Positions 1-10,341 of a DNA stretch of 64,000 nt are shown here, in pieces. Origin of the DNA: Rhizophagus clarus (Eukaryota; Glomeromycota; Glomeromycetes; Glomerales; Glomeraceae); the NCBI GenBank assembly GCA_015698045.1, contig BLAL01000259.1:992001-1056000 (forward strand), read 5' to 3'. The translations under genes and the position numbers were made by a program. The stretch's first letter is position 1. Each line of letters opens with the position of its first letter. Under the pieces are notes generated by a model. That model searched no databases and was not told the DNA's origin. It worked only from the letters and a program-made list of their open reading frames with translations.

Positions 1-1170
1 ATCCAAAATATAGTGATATAGAAATTTTATGTGAGGGTAAAAGAAACTATATGGTTGTAGAGCAATTTTGGCTGCAAGGTCCGAAGTATTTGATAGATTA
101 CTTTATAATGGAATGAAAGAAACTTATGAAAACAAAATTTCTTTTCCAAAGATTAATTCCTCTGTAATGGAAATTATATTAGAATATACTTATACCGGAT
201 CAATTAAAGAAGGATCTTAACAAACAATAATTTGATTGAAACATTTTACGCAGCAGTTATTTTCAATTATCACACCTTCAGGATTTTATCATGAAAACAG
301 TCAAGAATACTGATTTCTCAAAAAATTTTGCACCAGATCTATTATCAATAGTTTCAGAAAAAATGACATTAGCAGAAGATAATATTCTTCTTAATTTATT
401 GATTGAAACAGTAGCAAATATACCATTAAATAAAATCGAATTTGGTCGATTATCTATTGCGGGTCTTAAATGTCTCTTATCTTATACATATAAAAAAGAA
501 AAGCCGTTTACAACCCCAGAATATGAAGTATTTCGATATAGCGCTATTCTTGCAGCAAAAGAAGTTTCTAATGATGTATAAAAAATTCTCATGAAAAAAT
601 TGCCAACATTAAAACAATTAGAAAATACAAATTTAATCAAAGTAGTAGATAAATTTACTGATCATTTGAAAGTTGCAAAAAAATTGGAACCTTTAGTCAG
701 ATTTATCGATTTCGATCAAATCAAAGGTGAAATTTTAGTCGAAATAATTGAACCATTGGAAATTGTTTCATTTGAAATAATTTTAAGTATTTATCGACAT
801 AGGGTGTTATCAAATGATATATATTCAAACGGAATTCGAGGAAAGCCACTTAAACGTGATTATGCTTTGGATGAGTCTGAAGCGTTTGGATATGCTGCAA
901 ATCATCATAATGTTAGAGCTAAAATGATGAAGGTATTTTCGAATGGATGTTATTATGTTTGTTTTTGGTCGAAGCATTGTATCAGATATTTTTGGGCAGG
1001 TAGTCAACCTACTGGATGTGTATTAAGATTAAATGGTCATTGATATAATTTTAAAAATATCACAAAAAAATTATTTTCCCTCATTCGGAGATGGTGCATG
1101 GATTACTGTTAATTTAGATACGAATAAAAGAATTTGTGCTAATGTCCATCAAAAAAAATTAATTGTTTAG
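1..1170 (+). pseudogene. Broken BTB-BACK-SPRY paralogue, cut by window edge
   Basis: This is a decayed copy of the gene at 1641, entering the window at the residues equivalent to about position 18 (PKYSDIEILCE). Compared with the intact paralogues, one base is missing near 34-40, another near 215 and another near 255, and these three single-base losses together restore the frame. A nonsense codon TAA stands at 579-581 where the intact copy has a His codon. The SPRY half has lost about 40 bases near 870 (the segment after LDES) and more near 930, and it collapses after 1045. The last recognisable piece is the GDG.IT strand near 1090-1130, followed by a jump to the C-terminal tail. It cannot make a full protein. 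The BACK piece (PELLS, FGRLSI, PEYEVFRYSAILAAK) remains readable. Confidence 0.9.
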
Positions 1171-1179
1171 TAAAAATTT

Positions 1180-1440
1180 ATGGTTTAAAATTTTTTTTGT
1201 TATAACTTATATTTTTTTTCATAATTTGTTATTTACATTATTAAACTAATAAAGCAGAATGTAATTTTTAATTTGTATTAAATAAATGAACCCCACTTTC
1301 TATTGATTGTTCGTCCAAGGAAGAAAAAAAGAATATCAACTGACGTAATAAGTGTATAAATATGAATTTAACTATTAAATATATGATAGGAAAAAAAGTT
1401 CATTTCGGAAAGATAAAAATCGTGCCTGCAATTAACTAAA
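1180..1440 (+). repeat. Duplicated 3' flank, copy 1
   Basis: The segment after the broken copy matches the segment after the next gene (3060-3320) almost base for base over more than 200 bp. Shared words include CATAATTTGTTATTTAC, TTGACGTAATAAGTGTA (TGACGTAATAAGTGTA in both) and GGAAAGATAAAAATCGTG. The duplicated unit therefore included downstream non-coding sequence as well as the gene. Confidence 0.8.
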
Positions 1441-1550
1441 AAGGAAATACATCATTTTTGTCACATTGTATAAGAATATGCTATGCTGTGATGCAAAGAA
1501 GATTTTAATTGAGTAAGTTTATATAATGAGACTGGAATAACGTGATATAA

Positions 1551-1565
1551 GGTTTTCCGGTTAGT
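1551..1565 (+). promoter_or_regulatory. Reduced copy of the shared promoter box
   Basis: The string TTTTCCGGTTAGT lies 76-88 bases before the ATG at 1641. The same string stands before the ATG at 7272 (7136-7148), where it continues into the larger module seen before the minus-strand paralogues. Here the TACAACATAGTAC part is missing. An A-tract follows at about 1622-1631, directly before the start codon. Confidence 0.45.
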
Positions 1566-1640
1566 CATCATAATGGGAATATATTAGCAAAAATAGAGTC
1601 ATGAGTTTTTTTTATTGCAAGAAAAAAAAAAGAATTAAAA

Positions 1641-3023
1641 ATGATGAGAGGATATTCGTTAGAACAAGATTTAAGATTATTAATAAATAATCCAAAATAT
1701 AGTGATATAGAAATTTTATGTGAAGATAACAAGAAATTATACGGTTGTAGAGCAATTTTGGCAGCGAGGTCCGAAGTATTTGATGGATTACTTTATAATG
1801 GGATGAAAGAAACTTATAAAAACCAAATTTCTTTTCCAAAAATTAATTCCTCTATAATGGAAATTATATTAGAATATACTTATACTGGATCAATTAAAGA
1901 AGAATATTTAACAAAAAATAATACAATTGAAGCTTTTTACGCAGCAGATTATTTTCAATTATCAGATCTTCAAGATCTTATCTTGAAGACGGTCAAGAAT
2001 GCTAATTTCTCAAAAAATCTTGCACCAGAATTATTATCTATAGTTTCGGAAAAAATGACATTGGCAGAAGATAGTATTCTTCTTAATTCATTGGTTGAAT
2101 CAGTAGCAAGTATGTCATTAAATGAAATCGAATTTGGTCGATTATCTATTGCGGGTCTTAAATGTCTCTTATCTTATACATATAAAAAAGAAAAGCTGTT
2201 TGCAACCCCAGAATATGAAGTATTTCGATATAGCGCTATTCTTGCAGCAAAAGAAGTTTCTAATGATGTACATAAAATTCTCATGAAAAAATTGCCAACA
2301 TTAAAACAATTAGAAAATACAAATTTAATCAAAACAGAAGATAAATTTACTTATCATTTGAAAGTTGCAAAAAAATTGGAACCTTTAGTTAGATTTATCG
2401 ATTTAAATCAAATCAAGGGTGAAATTTTAATTGAAATAATTGAACCGTTAGAAATTGTTCCATTTGAAATAATTTTAAGTAATTATCGACATAGGGTATT
2501 ATCAAATGATATGTGTTCAACCGGAATTCGAGGAAATCCATATGTTTTGGATGAGTCAACGTGTGGATCAAACCTTATTATTGAGGATAATGGGAAAGTT
2601 GTAAAATCAAATGCTCATATACAACAATGTGTTAGAGCTAAAATGATGATCGAAAATAAAGGTATTTTTGAATGGGATGTTATCATTGAAGAAGATAGTC
2701 GTTATTCTTGGATTGGAGTATGTGCATCAAAAAATTTTGATTATGAAACCTGGGCAGGTAGTCAGCCTACTGGATGGATATTGGGATCCGATGGTCGTTG
2801 CTGCAATTTTAGAAAAAGTAAGGATGATTATTGTCCTGCGTTCGGAAATGGTGCAAGAGTTACCGTTCATTTAGATATGGATAAAAAAACTTGTGCTTTT
2901 ACAGTTAATGGTACAAGGTATTCGAATGTGTCATTCTGGAATAATTTACCATCTAAGGTTTATCCGGTATTATCATTGTGTCACCCTGGTCAACTTCGAA
3001 TTCAACCCCATCAAAAAAAATGA
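1641..3023 (+). CDS. BTB/POZ-BACK-SPRY-like domain protein (460 aa)
   Basis: Single uninterrupted exon. Residues 10-118 are a BTB/POZ domain (YSDIEILCED at 20-29, CRAILAARSEVF at 36-47, then EYTYTGSI and AADYFQL). Residues ~120-230 are a BACK domain (PELLS, EFGRLSI, PEYEVFRYSAILAAK). After a Lys/Glu-rich linker, residues ~300-456 form a SPRY-like domain (GIFEWDVIIE, WIGVC, GWILGSDG, VTVHLDMDKKTCAFTVNG, YPVLSL). Known BTB-BACK proteins usually dimerise and recruit Cullin-3, and SPRY usually binds a partner, so an E3 adaptor role is inferred. It lacks the Trp of the WDES motif found in most paralogues (VLDES here). Its closest relative is the broken copy just upstream, with which it shares the linker LPTLKQLENTNLIK and the 3' flank. 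The start follows an A-tract; a second Met directly follows and could also be used. Confidence 0.92.
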   Translation: MMRGYSLEQDLRLLINNPKYSDIEILCEDNKKLYGCRAILAARSEVFDGLLYNGMKETYKNQISFPKINSSIMEIILEYTYTGSIKEEYLTKNNTIEAFYAADYFQLSDLQDLILKTVKNANFSKNLAPELLSIVSEKMTLAEDSILLNSLVESVASMSLNEIEFGRLSIAGLKCLLSYTYKKEKLFATPEYEVFRYSAILAAKEVSNDVHKILMKKLPTLKQLENTNLIKTEDKFTYHLKVAKKLEPLVRFIDLNQIKGEILIEIIEPLEIVPFEIILSNYRHRVLSNDMCSTGIRGNPYVLDESTCGSNLIIEDNGKVVKSNAHIQQCVRAKMMIENKGIFEWDVIIEEDSRYSWIGVCASKNFDYETWAGSQPTGWILGSDGRCCNFRKSKDDYCPAFGNGARVTVHLDMDKKTCAFTVNGTRYSNVSFWNNLPSKVYPVLSLCHPGQLRIQPHQKK

Positions 3024-3059
3024 GATGTTTAATACAAATTTTTATAACTTGAAAACTTG

Positions 3060-3320
3060 AAATTTTTTTTTTTTGTTATACGCTATATTTTTCCATAATT
3101 TGTTATTTACGTTATTAAACTAAGAAAGCAGATTTTCATTACGAAATTTTTTAATTTGTATTATGCGAACGTCACATCCTATTGATTGTCAAAAAAAAAA
3201 AGAATGTCAATTGACGTAATAAGTGTACAGTATAAATATGAATTTCACTACTGAAACTCTGAAAGTATGATAGATAAAAAGTTTATTTGGAAAGATAAAA
3301 ATCGTGTTTACAATTTCTAA
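3060..3320 (+). repeat. Duplicated 3' flank, copy 2
   Basis: Second copy of the downstream segment described at 1180-1440. A third, more eroded trace (TTCGTTATACATTATATTTT, then TAATTTGTTATTTGCATTAT) follows the decayed paralogue at 6866-6935. This marks three successive gene-plus-flank units on the plus strand. Confidence 0.75.
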
Positions 3321-3437
3321 TATTAGTAATATTTAATTATAAATCGCAATTAAATTAGCATTAGCAACTATCTAAAAAAGGAAATATATATATGTTGAAT
3401 ATATATTATCTTGTCATATTGTATAAAAAAAAGATGC

Positions 3438-3679
3438 TATGACCCGTCGTTCTGATCAAAAGTCTAGTATTAAATACTAGATTTATCTATATTAAAATAT
3501 AGAAAAATCTAGTATAAAATATAGATAAATCTGGCATAAAATATAGATTTATCTATTTCATACAAGATTAATCTATATTTTATACTAGATCAAATAGATC
3601 AAATCTATATTTTAATATAGATTGCCCTATATTTTATACCGGACTAATTTGTTAAGCTTCACCGGCATGATTATCACCT
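3438..3679 (+). repeat. Left terminal inverted repeat with sub-repeats
   Basis: About 242 bp, ending with the word CACCGGCATGATTATCAC, which is found inverted at the inner edge of the right arm. The body is built from alternating CTAGTATAAAATATAGAT-type units and their reverse complements. It is shorter than the right arm because it holds fewer sub-repeat units. Confidence 0.85.
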
Positions 3680-3713
3680 GTCTATTTGCGCAGCATTAAG
3701 CGGCGATTGTCCT

Positions 3714-4163
3714 ATTAATGTTAGGGTGTCTACAATAAGTTTAATCACAAACATAGTAGAAGCTCCTTAATAAAAATGACTAATTAGGACAGATTTTCTG
3801 TAACAAATTTCGAAATTCCCAGTTTATTAATAAATTTATAATTAAAATTGCTGTCATGAAAATTTTAATTTTTCATGTTCCATACATCAATTATTTGTAA
3901 TTTTTGCCAACAAAATTTAATTCTTTAGAGGTATCTTTATAAAATTACAATCGCGAATTTAAAAATTTCTCAAAGAATTTGATCACATTTTCAGTGTAAA
4001 AATTTAATTTATTAATATTTTTTATATCATCTACTTCGGAATGTCAGACCAGAAAAGTATTCAAAATAGCTTGTATACAAAAAAATCTGTACTAATCATT
4101 TTTACTATGGGGCTTCTCCTATTTTATAATTAAACTTATAGTAGATACTCCAACAATTTATGC
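3714..4163. repeat. Nested inverted repeat inside the fold-back element
   Basis: About 85-90 bases at 3714-3804 (words TCTACAATAAGTTTAAT, AGTAGAAGCTCC, TAAAAATGACTAATTAGGAC) reappear inverted with roughly 75-80% identity at about 4078-4163. The element is therefore palindromic at two levels: outer arms and an inner pair. Confidence 0.65.
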
Positions 4164-4550
4164 ACATAAAAAGGATTGTCGGAAAAATCATTCCTTTCCC
4201 TTGACACTTTGTACAAGAATTTTACAAATTATATATCTCTAAGATTATTTAATGCAAAAGTAGCATCGTTCACACATATTAATGCCTGTTGTCTGAACTC
4301 TTCTAAGTCATTCAATAATTTTGGAGAAAGATTGGTCTGCATTTTAACCAAAGGTTTAGCTATAATAATAAATAAATATATATAATAATAATGAGTTTTT
4401 GCATTATCCATCAAGAAAATTTTAAATTTTAATCAGTATACCTGATGTATTTTTTAAGTTTATTCACTGATAACAGATAAAAAGTTTTTTTCATTTGATT
4501 TATTCTTTTATATTACAAATAACAGATAAACAAAAATTCCGGTTTACAGT

Positions 4551-4913
4551 AGGTGTGATAATCATGCCGGTGAAGCTTAACAAATTAGTCCAGTATAAAA
4601 TATAGGCGAACTATATTAAAATATAGATCTGATCTAGTATAAAATATCGACTCGTCTAATATAAAATATAGGAAAATCTAGTATAAAATATAGATAAATC
4701 TGGTATAAAATATAGATTTATCTATTTCATACTAGATTTATCTATATTTTATACTAGATTTATCCATTTCATATTAGATTTATCTATATTTTATATTAGA
4801 TTTATCCATTTCATACTAGATTTATTTAGTATTTTATACTAGATTTTTCTATATTTTAATATAGATAAATCTAGTATTTAATACTAGACTTTTGATCAGA
4901 ACGGCGGGTCATA
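4551..4913 (-). repeat. Right terminal inverted repeat with sub-repeats
   Basis: About 363 bp. It starts at the inverted CACCGGCATGATTATCAC word and ends in CGGGTCATA. It carries extra copies of the ATTTATCTATATTTTATACT unit relative to the left arm, which points to slippage or unequal exchange inside the arm. Confidence 0.85.
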
Positions 4914-5204
4914 AGATGCATCATATTACTATATTACTTTAACTAAGATAAGGTTATTCATCATTTCGATAAGGGGTGAAATACATCATTTGTTGAAGAG
5001 GAGGAAGGATGACGTTCCATTTTTGGTAATTAATATTTAAAGAAATTTCCTAAATGAATGATGATAGGTGAGAGGGGGTTTCATTCTGACCCTCTCCTAA
5101 TAAGACTAACTATGAACGGCTAATAACGTAAAGCTAGTACAACATAGTAAATGTAATTTTGTTTAAATAATATAACATTTCAATAAAAAAATTTCAATAA
5201 TTTA
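4914..5204. other. AT-rich spacer
   Basis: Spacer between the fold-back element and the next decayed family copy. It holds a short stretch of above-average GC (GAGGAGGAAGGATGACG, AGAGGGGGTTTCATTCTGAC). No gene, RNA or repeat is recognisable. Confidence 0.4.
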
Positions 5205-6850
5205 AAATATAGTGATATAAAAAATTTTATATGAGGATGAAAAGAAACTACACGTTTGTAGATCAAATTTAATAATAAGGTCTGAAATATTTGATAGATC
5301 ACTTTATGATGGGATGAAACTCAAATTCCTTTTTTTTAAAGATTAAGATTAAATCCTCTATCTGTAATGAAAATTATATTAGTATATATTTATATTGGGT
5401 CAATTAAAGAAGAATCTTTAACAAAGGATAGTACAATTCAAGCTTTTATGCTGTGGATGATTTTTAATTACAAAACCTACAGGATTTTATCATGGAACCA
5501 GTCAAGAATACTAATTTATGCGCCAGAATTATTATCTAATGTTTCAGAAAAAAATGTTATCAACAGAAGATAATCATATTCTTCTTAATTTATTGATTGA
5601 AATAGTAGCAAATATACCATTAAATAATATCGAGTTTGGCTAACATATGGTAATGTAAAAATAAATGGAACGTAATTAACACACTAAAGTTGGGATATGA
5701 TAATATCCAGACTCCAGAATATTGCAATGTGTGAAAAAATTATAATAATAAAGGCTTAATTTTATCCACAATTTGGGCTCGTATTTTAAATAGACATCCA
5801 ACCCGTATCCAAGAAAACATGGAGTACGAATGAAGAGGTATTATCGATTGTCTATTGCGGGTCTTAAACGTTTCTTATTTTATACATATGAAAAGAAAGC
5901 CATTCGCGACCTCGGAATATGAAATATTTCAACACAACGCGTGCTATTCTTGCAGCAAAAGAAGCTTTAAGATATTTGAATCATATTATGTTTGGGAGTC
6001 ATCATGTGGATAGCCTTATTCATTATTGAAGATAATATGACAATTGTACAATATGAAGCAAAACATAATGTTAAATGTTAAAAAATAAAGGTATTTTTGA
6101 TCGAAATTCGAGATGTTATTATTGAGGAAGTTATTGAGGAAAACTAGCAATTATTCTTAAGTCAGAATATATGCATCAAAAGTTTTGAAACCTGGGCAAA
6201 TTCTTAGATCAGAATATATGCATCAAAAGTTTATGAAATCTGGGCAATCTACTGGATGTCTAATGGTTGTTATAATGCTGTCATAAACATTAGTTTTCGA
6301 ATGATTAGTAAAATTTCACACTACTTTAACCTTATAAGCGACCTTATAAGAGAAGAATTTATATTATCGCACCTACTGTACCTTACCAAAGGAGCCTCCA
6401 GTTGAGGTATTTTAAATATAAAAATGAATGACAAATTTTCCGAGATATGGGATGTATTGAATCAAATTATCATTAGTTGTTAATAGTCCTTCTCTGTATA
6501 TCCTTACTATCCGAAAGTCATCATTGATTGTGGCGAATAGAATAATTATATGGATTAAGAGTAGATTGAATTTTACTCCAGGTATTCCATCCTTTGCTCT
6601 TTTACAATGAATGGTATAAAGCATTCAAATGTATCATCATGGAGTAGATAATGAATAAATGGCACAAGAAGTTATCATGAATGAATATGAATTAAGACAC
6701 GTAAAGTTACCAGCGAAACTAGGGATTTTGACAAAAGGTGAAATTGTCAAAACTATATTAATTGCGAAACTGGTAAACCCCATATTGCTTTATCTAGTAG
6801 TATCATCAAGTCACCAAGGTCGATTTCGAACCTAACTCCATCAAAGTTGT
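5205..6850 (+). pseudogene. Heavily decayed BTB-BACK-SPRY paralogue
   Basis: Family sequence can be followed in pieces. BTB start equivalents (KYSDI.ILYEDEKK) are at 5205-5260, with the rest of BTB and BACK to about 5640. Some 200 bp of unrelated sequence follow (5641-5840). BACK then resumes (RLSIAGLK near 5845, then the AILAAKE region near 5945-5970). SPRY scraps are at 5980-6280, 6580-6650 (TVNG-like FTMNGIKHSN) and 6775-6850 (tail, SPGRFRT-like). Frames change repeatedly and stops are frequent. A 33-bp word beginning CAGAATATATGCATCAAAAG is duplicated at 6163 and 6211. It is the most degraded of the longer relics in the array. Confidence 0.85.
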
Positions 6851-7104
6851 GAATTTTATAAATTAAATTTTTTCGTTATACATTATATTTTTCTAAAAAA
6901 AAAAAGAGTTATAATTTGTTATTTGCATTATTAAATAAACCAAGATCGTAACATAAAAATTATAATGATCATTTGTTAGTATTGTCATGTGAAAATAACA
7001 TTTTCCATTGAGCAATTTCGATTGTTAAAAATAATAATGGGATATGTATATATGAATATGGATTTAACGATTAAAAAGCAGCTATAACAAATATATTACG
7101 TGAA

Positions 7105-7174
7105 GGCGCAGCCAAAAGTATTTCGGACATATGATTTTCCGGTTAGTACAGTACAACATAGTACCAATATAAAT
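7105..7174 (+). promoter_or_regulatory. Shared upstream module of the BTB-SPRY genes
   Basis: In order: a GGCGCAGC box (7105-7112), a TTTCGG half-site, TTTTCCGGTTAGT (7136-7148) and TACAGTACAACATAGTACC (7147-7165), then AATATAAAT as a possible TATA element. The same order of boxes precedes the minus-strand genes at 12250, 14902, 17971 and 33521. This copy therefore links the plus- and minus-strand parts of the cluster. Confidence 0.65.
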
Positions 7175-7271
7175 TGTGATACATCATTAACAGTTATTAG
7201 GCAATAATGGTGCTGTAATTAGTAAAATAAGAAGTTTCTCTATTTCAAGAAAAAAAAAAAATAAAATTAAA

Positions 7272-8705
7272 ATGACGAGAGGGTATTCGTTAGAACAAGA
7301 TTTAAGATTATTATTAAATAATCCAAGATATAGTGATATAGAAATTTTATGTGAGGATGAAAAGAAACTATACGGTTGTAGAGCAATTTTAGCAGCAAGG
7401 TCCGAAGTATTCGATGGATTACTTTATAATGGGATGAAAGAAACTTATGAAAACAAAATTTTTTTTCCAAGTATTAATTCTGTTGGAATGGAAATTATAT
7501 TAGAATATACTTATACTGGATCAATTAAAGAAAAAACTTTAACAAAAGACAATATTATTCAAGCTTTTTATGCTGCAGATTATTTTCAATTCACAGACCT
7601 TCAGAATTTTATTATGAAAACAATTAAGAATACTGATTTCGCAAAAAATTGCGCACCAGAATTATTATCTAAAGTTTCGGAAGAGACGTCATTAACAGAA
7701 GATAATATTCTTCTTGATCTATTAGTTGAAACAGTAGCAAATATACCATTAAATAATATTGAATTTGGTCGATTGTCTATTGCGGGTCTCAAACGTCTCT
7801 TATCTCGTACATATAAAAAAGTAACATCTTTTGTAACATCAGAATATGAAGTATTTCGACATAGCGCTATTCTTGCAGCAAAGGAAGTTTCTAATGATGC
7901 ATATGAAAATCTTGTGAAACAATTACCAACATTAGAACAGCTAGAAAATACAAATTCAATCAAAGTAGAAGATAAATCTACTGATCATCAAAAAGTTGCC
8001 GAAAAATTTGAACCTTTAACTAAATTTATTGAGTTCAATCAAATTAAAGCTCGTATTTTAATTGAAATCATTGAGCCACTTGACATTATTCCATTTGAAG
8101 TAATCGTAGAAGTTTATCGACGTAAAGCATTATCACTAAGTGATTTGTATTCAGATGGAATTCGAGGAAAGCCACAAAAAACAATTGAATATATCGACTA
8201 TATTTGGGATGAGTCAGCGTGTGGAACAAACCTTACTGTCGAGAATGATAAAAAAACTGTATCTAGTTCCAATTCTGCACAACAAAGTGTTAGAGCTAAA
8301 GTAGCATTAGGAAATAAAGGTGTGTTTGAATGGGATGTCATTATTGAGAGAGCTTGCAGTGCTTCTTGGGTTGGAGTATGTGCATCAAATCTTAATTATG
8401 AAAGCTGGGCAGGTAGTCAAGCTACTGGATGGATACTAGGTTCCGATGGTAGTTGTTATCATTCAGGCATTAAAACAAGCAAATATTGTCCACCATTTGG
8501 AGATAGTACAAGAATTACCGTTCATTTAGATATGAATAAAAAAACGTGTTCTTTTACAGTCAATGGTTCAAGATATCCGGAAGTGTCAAAGTGGAATAAT
8601 TTACCATCAAAGCTTTATCCAGTAGTATCATTACGTTCCCCCGGTCGATTTCGAATCCAACCTCATTGTAAAAATCTCTGTAGATGTATGGTGCAAGATT
8701 TATAA
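7272..8705 (+). CDS. BTB/POZ-BACK-SPRY-like domain protein (477 aa)
   Basis: Intact single exon with the family layout: BTB ~10-118, BACK ~120-230, linker, SPRY ~318-465. Between IRGK and the WDES motif there is a longer loop (PQKTIEYIDYI) than in the 1641 gene. SPRY signatures are GVFEWDVIIE, WVGVCAS, GWILGSDG, ITVHLDMNKKTCSFTVNG and LYPVVSL. The usual stop after the terminal QPH.K is absent, so the frame runs on into a Cys-rich tail (CKNLCRCMVQDL). Linker words LPTLEQLENTNSIK group it with the other plus-strand copies. The ATG follows an A-tract and lies about 100 bases below the shared promoter boxes. It is the last plus-strand member; the next paralogue at 12250 faces it tail to tail. Role inferred: Cullin-3-type adaptor with a SPRY recognition domain. 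Confidence 0.92.
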   Translation: MTRGYSLEQDLRLLLNNPRYSDIEILCEDEKKLYGCRAILAARSEVFDGLLYNGMKETYENKIFFPSINSVGMEIILEYTYTGSIKEKTLTKDNIIQAFYAADYFQFTDLQNFIMKTIKNTDFAKNCAPELLSKVSEETSLTEDNILLDLLVETVANIPLNNIEFGRLSIAGLKRLLSRTYKKVTSFVTSEYEVFRHSAILAAKEVSNDAYENLVKQLPTLEQLENTNSIKVEDKSTDHQKVAEKFEPLTKFIEFNQIKARILIEIIEPLDIIPFEVIVEVYRRKALSLSDLYSDGIRGKPQKTIEYIDYIWDESACGTNLTVENDKKTVSSSNSAQQSVRAKVALGNKGVFEWDVIIERACSASWVGVCASNLNYESWAGSQATGWILGSDGSCYHSGIKTSKYCPPFGDSTRITVHLDMNKKTCSFTVNGSRYPEVSKWNNLPSKLYPVVSLRSPGRFRIQPHCKNLCRCMVQDL

Positions 8706-8874
8706 CTTTTTAGTTTTTTTTTAATGTACTGTACGTATATATTCTGTATATATATATATATATTCTATTGAACAATAATAAATCTGTTGAATTCTAGTTT
8801 GTTATTATTAGGCTAATAATAAATTTAGTTCTCATAAATTCAAATTTATGCATTAATACTAGTTGCATCGGAAT
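8706..8874. other. 3' flank with TA microsatellite
   Basis: Contains a short TATATATA run (about 8748-8762) and AATAATAAA words that could serve in polyadenylation of the 7272 transcript. Nothing else is visible. Confidence 0.4.
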
Positions 8875-9405
8875 TCAGATTATCTGAAACACCATGCTTG
8901 CTATTAGCGTGTTCTTAGCAGGATTGTTGTATTCACCTCTACTTTCAAGAACATCGATTCGATTATTTAATAAAATATTTTCGTTTTTGAGTTCTTTTAC
9001 GGCTTCTTGTCAAATTTTATTCTGTTCAATTATAATTTCTAACTTGAGAATGACACGAGTTGGTTCTTTGTTATATCGTTCTTCCATAGACTCATAACCA
9101 ACGGGATCAATATCTTTTTCATTGTCACTTGAGCTTCCCCTTTTATATTGCGTTTTAACAACAGACTTATATTCTGTTTCTTTTTGTTCACGTTTTGCTT
9201 TCTTGGGAAGTGAAGGTGAGTTTGGTTCTTCTATGTGTATGAATCATTATAATACCCGTTTGAGCGTTTTTTTGGTTGTTGATTTTTGTATTGATGTAAT
9301 CTTTCTTGTCGAATGTTTAGGTTTAGTAAATATTTCAGAGTTTTCTGAAACACTTTGAGGAGGAGATCTTTTATCATTGATTTCTGTCATCATATCATTT
9401 TCCAT
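8875..9405 (-). pseudogene. Decayed charged/coiled-coil protein gene, unidentified
   Basis: The minus strand from an ATG at 9405 keeps one reading frame for 177 codons, broken only by an adjacent TAA-TGA pair near codon 52 and one TGA near codon 131. Readable pieces are a Ser/Thr/Lys-rich start (MENDMMTEINDKRSPPQSVS), a basic segment (SLPKKAKREQKETEYKSVV), EERYNKEPTRVILKLE and a heptad-like end (EAVKELKNENILLNNRIDVL). Basic stretch followed by a short coiled coil is common in nucleic-acid-binding proteins of retroelements, but I cannot name the family. Local shifts near the stop pair may also have occurred. Confidence 0.6.
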
Positions 9406-10070
9406 TACATTAGATTTATCATATTAGAAGAATGTTCCTTTACAATCATCAGGAAATTTTTTTTGTGTAAAAAATATGCAAAATTTTGTGCATGAAAAAA
9501 TTGATTTGCACACCCTGAAAATGAACATTATTTGCATATTTAATATATAAAGTGTAAATTCCATGCAATATATTGCATTAATTTTTATACAAACTTTGCA
9601 CAAAAAATTACATATGCAATATTGTTAACTATATTGCGTAAATTTTGAGAAATTAGGTATTTGTACAATATTGAATACCCTGAAAATTTCGTGATGATAG
9701 TATACAGAGTGTCTCTATTAATTTCTTACTTGAAGCTTTACATGGGTCAGAAAAAAATGCCACTTACTTTATATTCTTGAATTATATTCTCCCAATAGGG
9801 TTTTAACCCGTTACCTCGCCGTTCTTGTTCTACCTGTTATGAGAGTTAAAGAAATATTAGCAGTGCACAAACTTTTTTTTATTTTATGATAAAGAAAAGG
9901 TACATAGTTAGTTCCTCCTCGGAATTAACAGTTCCTTTACTTACCAAAAAAGGTTGGGTGCCTGAATTAAGAACACCTGGAGTGGGTACCAGTATCAAAA
10001 CCCAGTAATTCTCTTGAGTCGACCGGAGTGAACTAAGAGTTACCCGCCCTTTGCAAATAAAAAAAGAAAT
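9406..10070. other. Intergenic, no recognised gene
   Basis: Between 9460 and 9660 the words TGCAAAATTTTGTGCA, TTTGCACA and GCAATATTG recur in both orientations, giving weak hairpin potential. The phrase CCCTGAAAAT occurs twice (about 9524 and 9680). From 9780 to 10050 the GC content rises and the text looks like an old repeat, but no frame or RNA is recognisable. Confidence 0.35.
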
Positions 10071-10229
10071 TCACACCTTTGTTTTTAACAATATAAAATC
10101 CTTATCGTTTAATTTATGTTTCGCTTCTTTAAGAAAATTAAAGGCCCAATATCTATCGAGATCACTCTCTTCTTCCGAAAATATTGAAGCAATGATCACT
10201 TTGCGATTGCTTTCCAAGAAGCCACGGTA
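10071..10229 (-). pseudogene. Short coding relic, unidentified
   Basis: A minus-strand frame reads RGFLESNRKVIIASIFSEEE and then DLDRYWAFNFLKEAKHKLND before a TGA at 10071. The residue usage is that of a real protein, unlike random AT-rich frames. It lies downstream of the histone H4 relic on the same strand, but it does not match H4 and does not join it in phase. It is either the last exon of another gene or a relic. Confidence 0.35.
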
Positions 10230-10341
10230 TGACCTATTTTTTTCTTATTAATATATAGGAAACTATAGCTAGAAAGTTTAAAGATTGATTAGAAGCTGAA
10301 TGTATTTATACTAAAGCAGGTTTTCATGTTACAGAACTTAC

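Larger units (their letters stand above)
3438..4913. mobile_element. Fold-back (long-TIR) non-autonomous DNA transposon, ~1.48 kb
   Basis: The ends are inverted repeats that begin TATGACCCGTCGTTCTGATC on the left and, read from the right, TATGACCCGCCGTTCTGATC. The direct repeat AGATGC flanks both ends (3432-3437 and 4914-4919), a candidate 6-bp target duplication. Each arm is a string of short words such as CTAGTATAAAATATAGAT and its complement, so the arms are themselves internally palindromic. The interior (about 870 bp) has a second inverted repeat. No transposase is encoded. A minus-strand frame at 4229-4414 reads like a coding scrap (KPLVKMQTNLSPKLLNDLEE), but it cannot be identified. 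Confidence 0.85.

Noticed and set aside
4229..4414. Minus-strand frame ending TNLSPKLLNDLEEFRQQALI in the fold-back element
   Set aside because: Somewhat protein-like, but too short, with no start context and no recognised domain. Mentioned as a scrap only, not called a gene.
7601..7963. 120-codon minus-strand frame inside the 7272 gene
   Set aside because: Antisense shadow of the conserved BACK region; the same antisense frames appear in paralogues because the coding sequence is shared.
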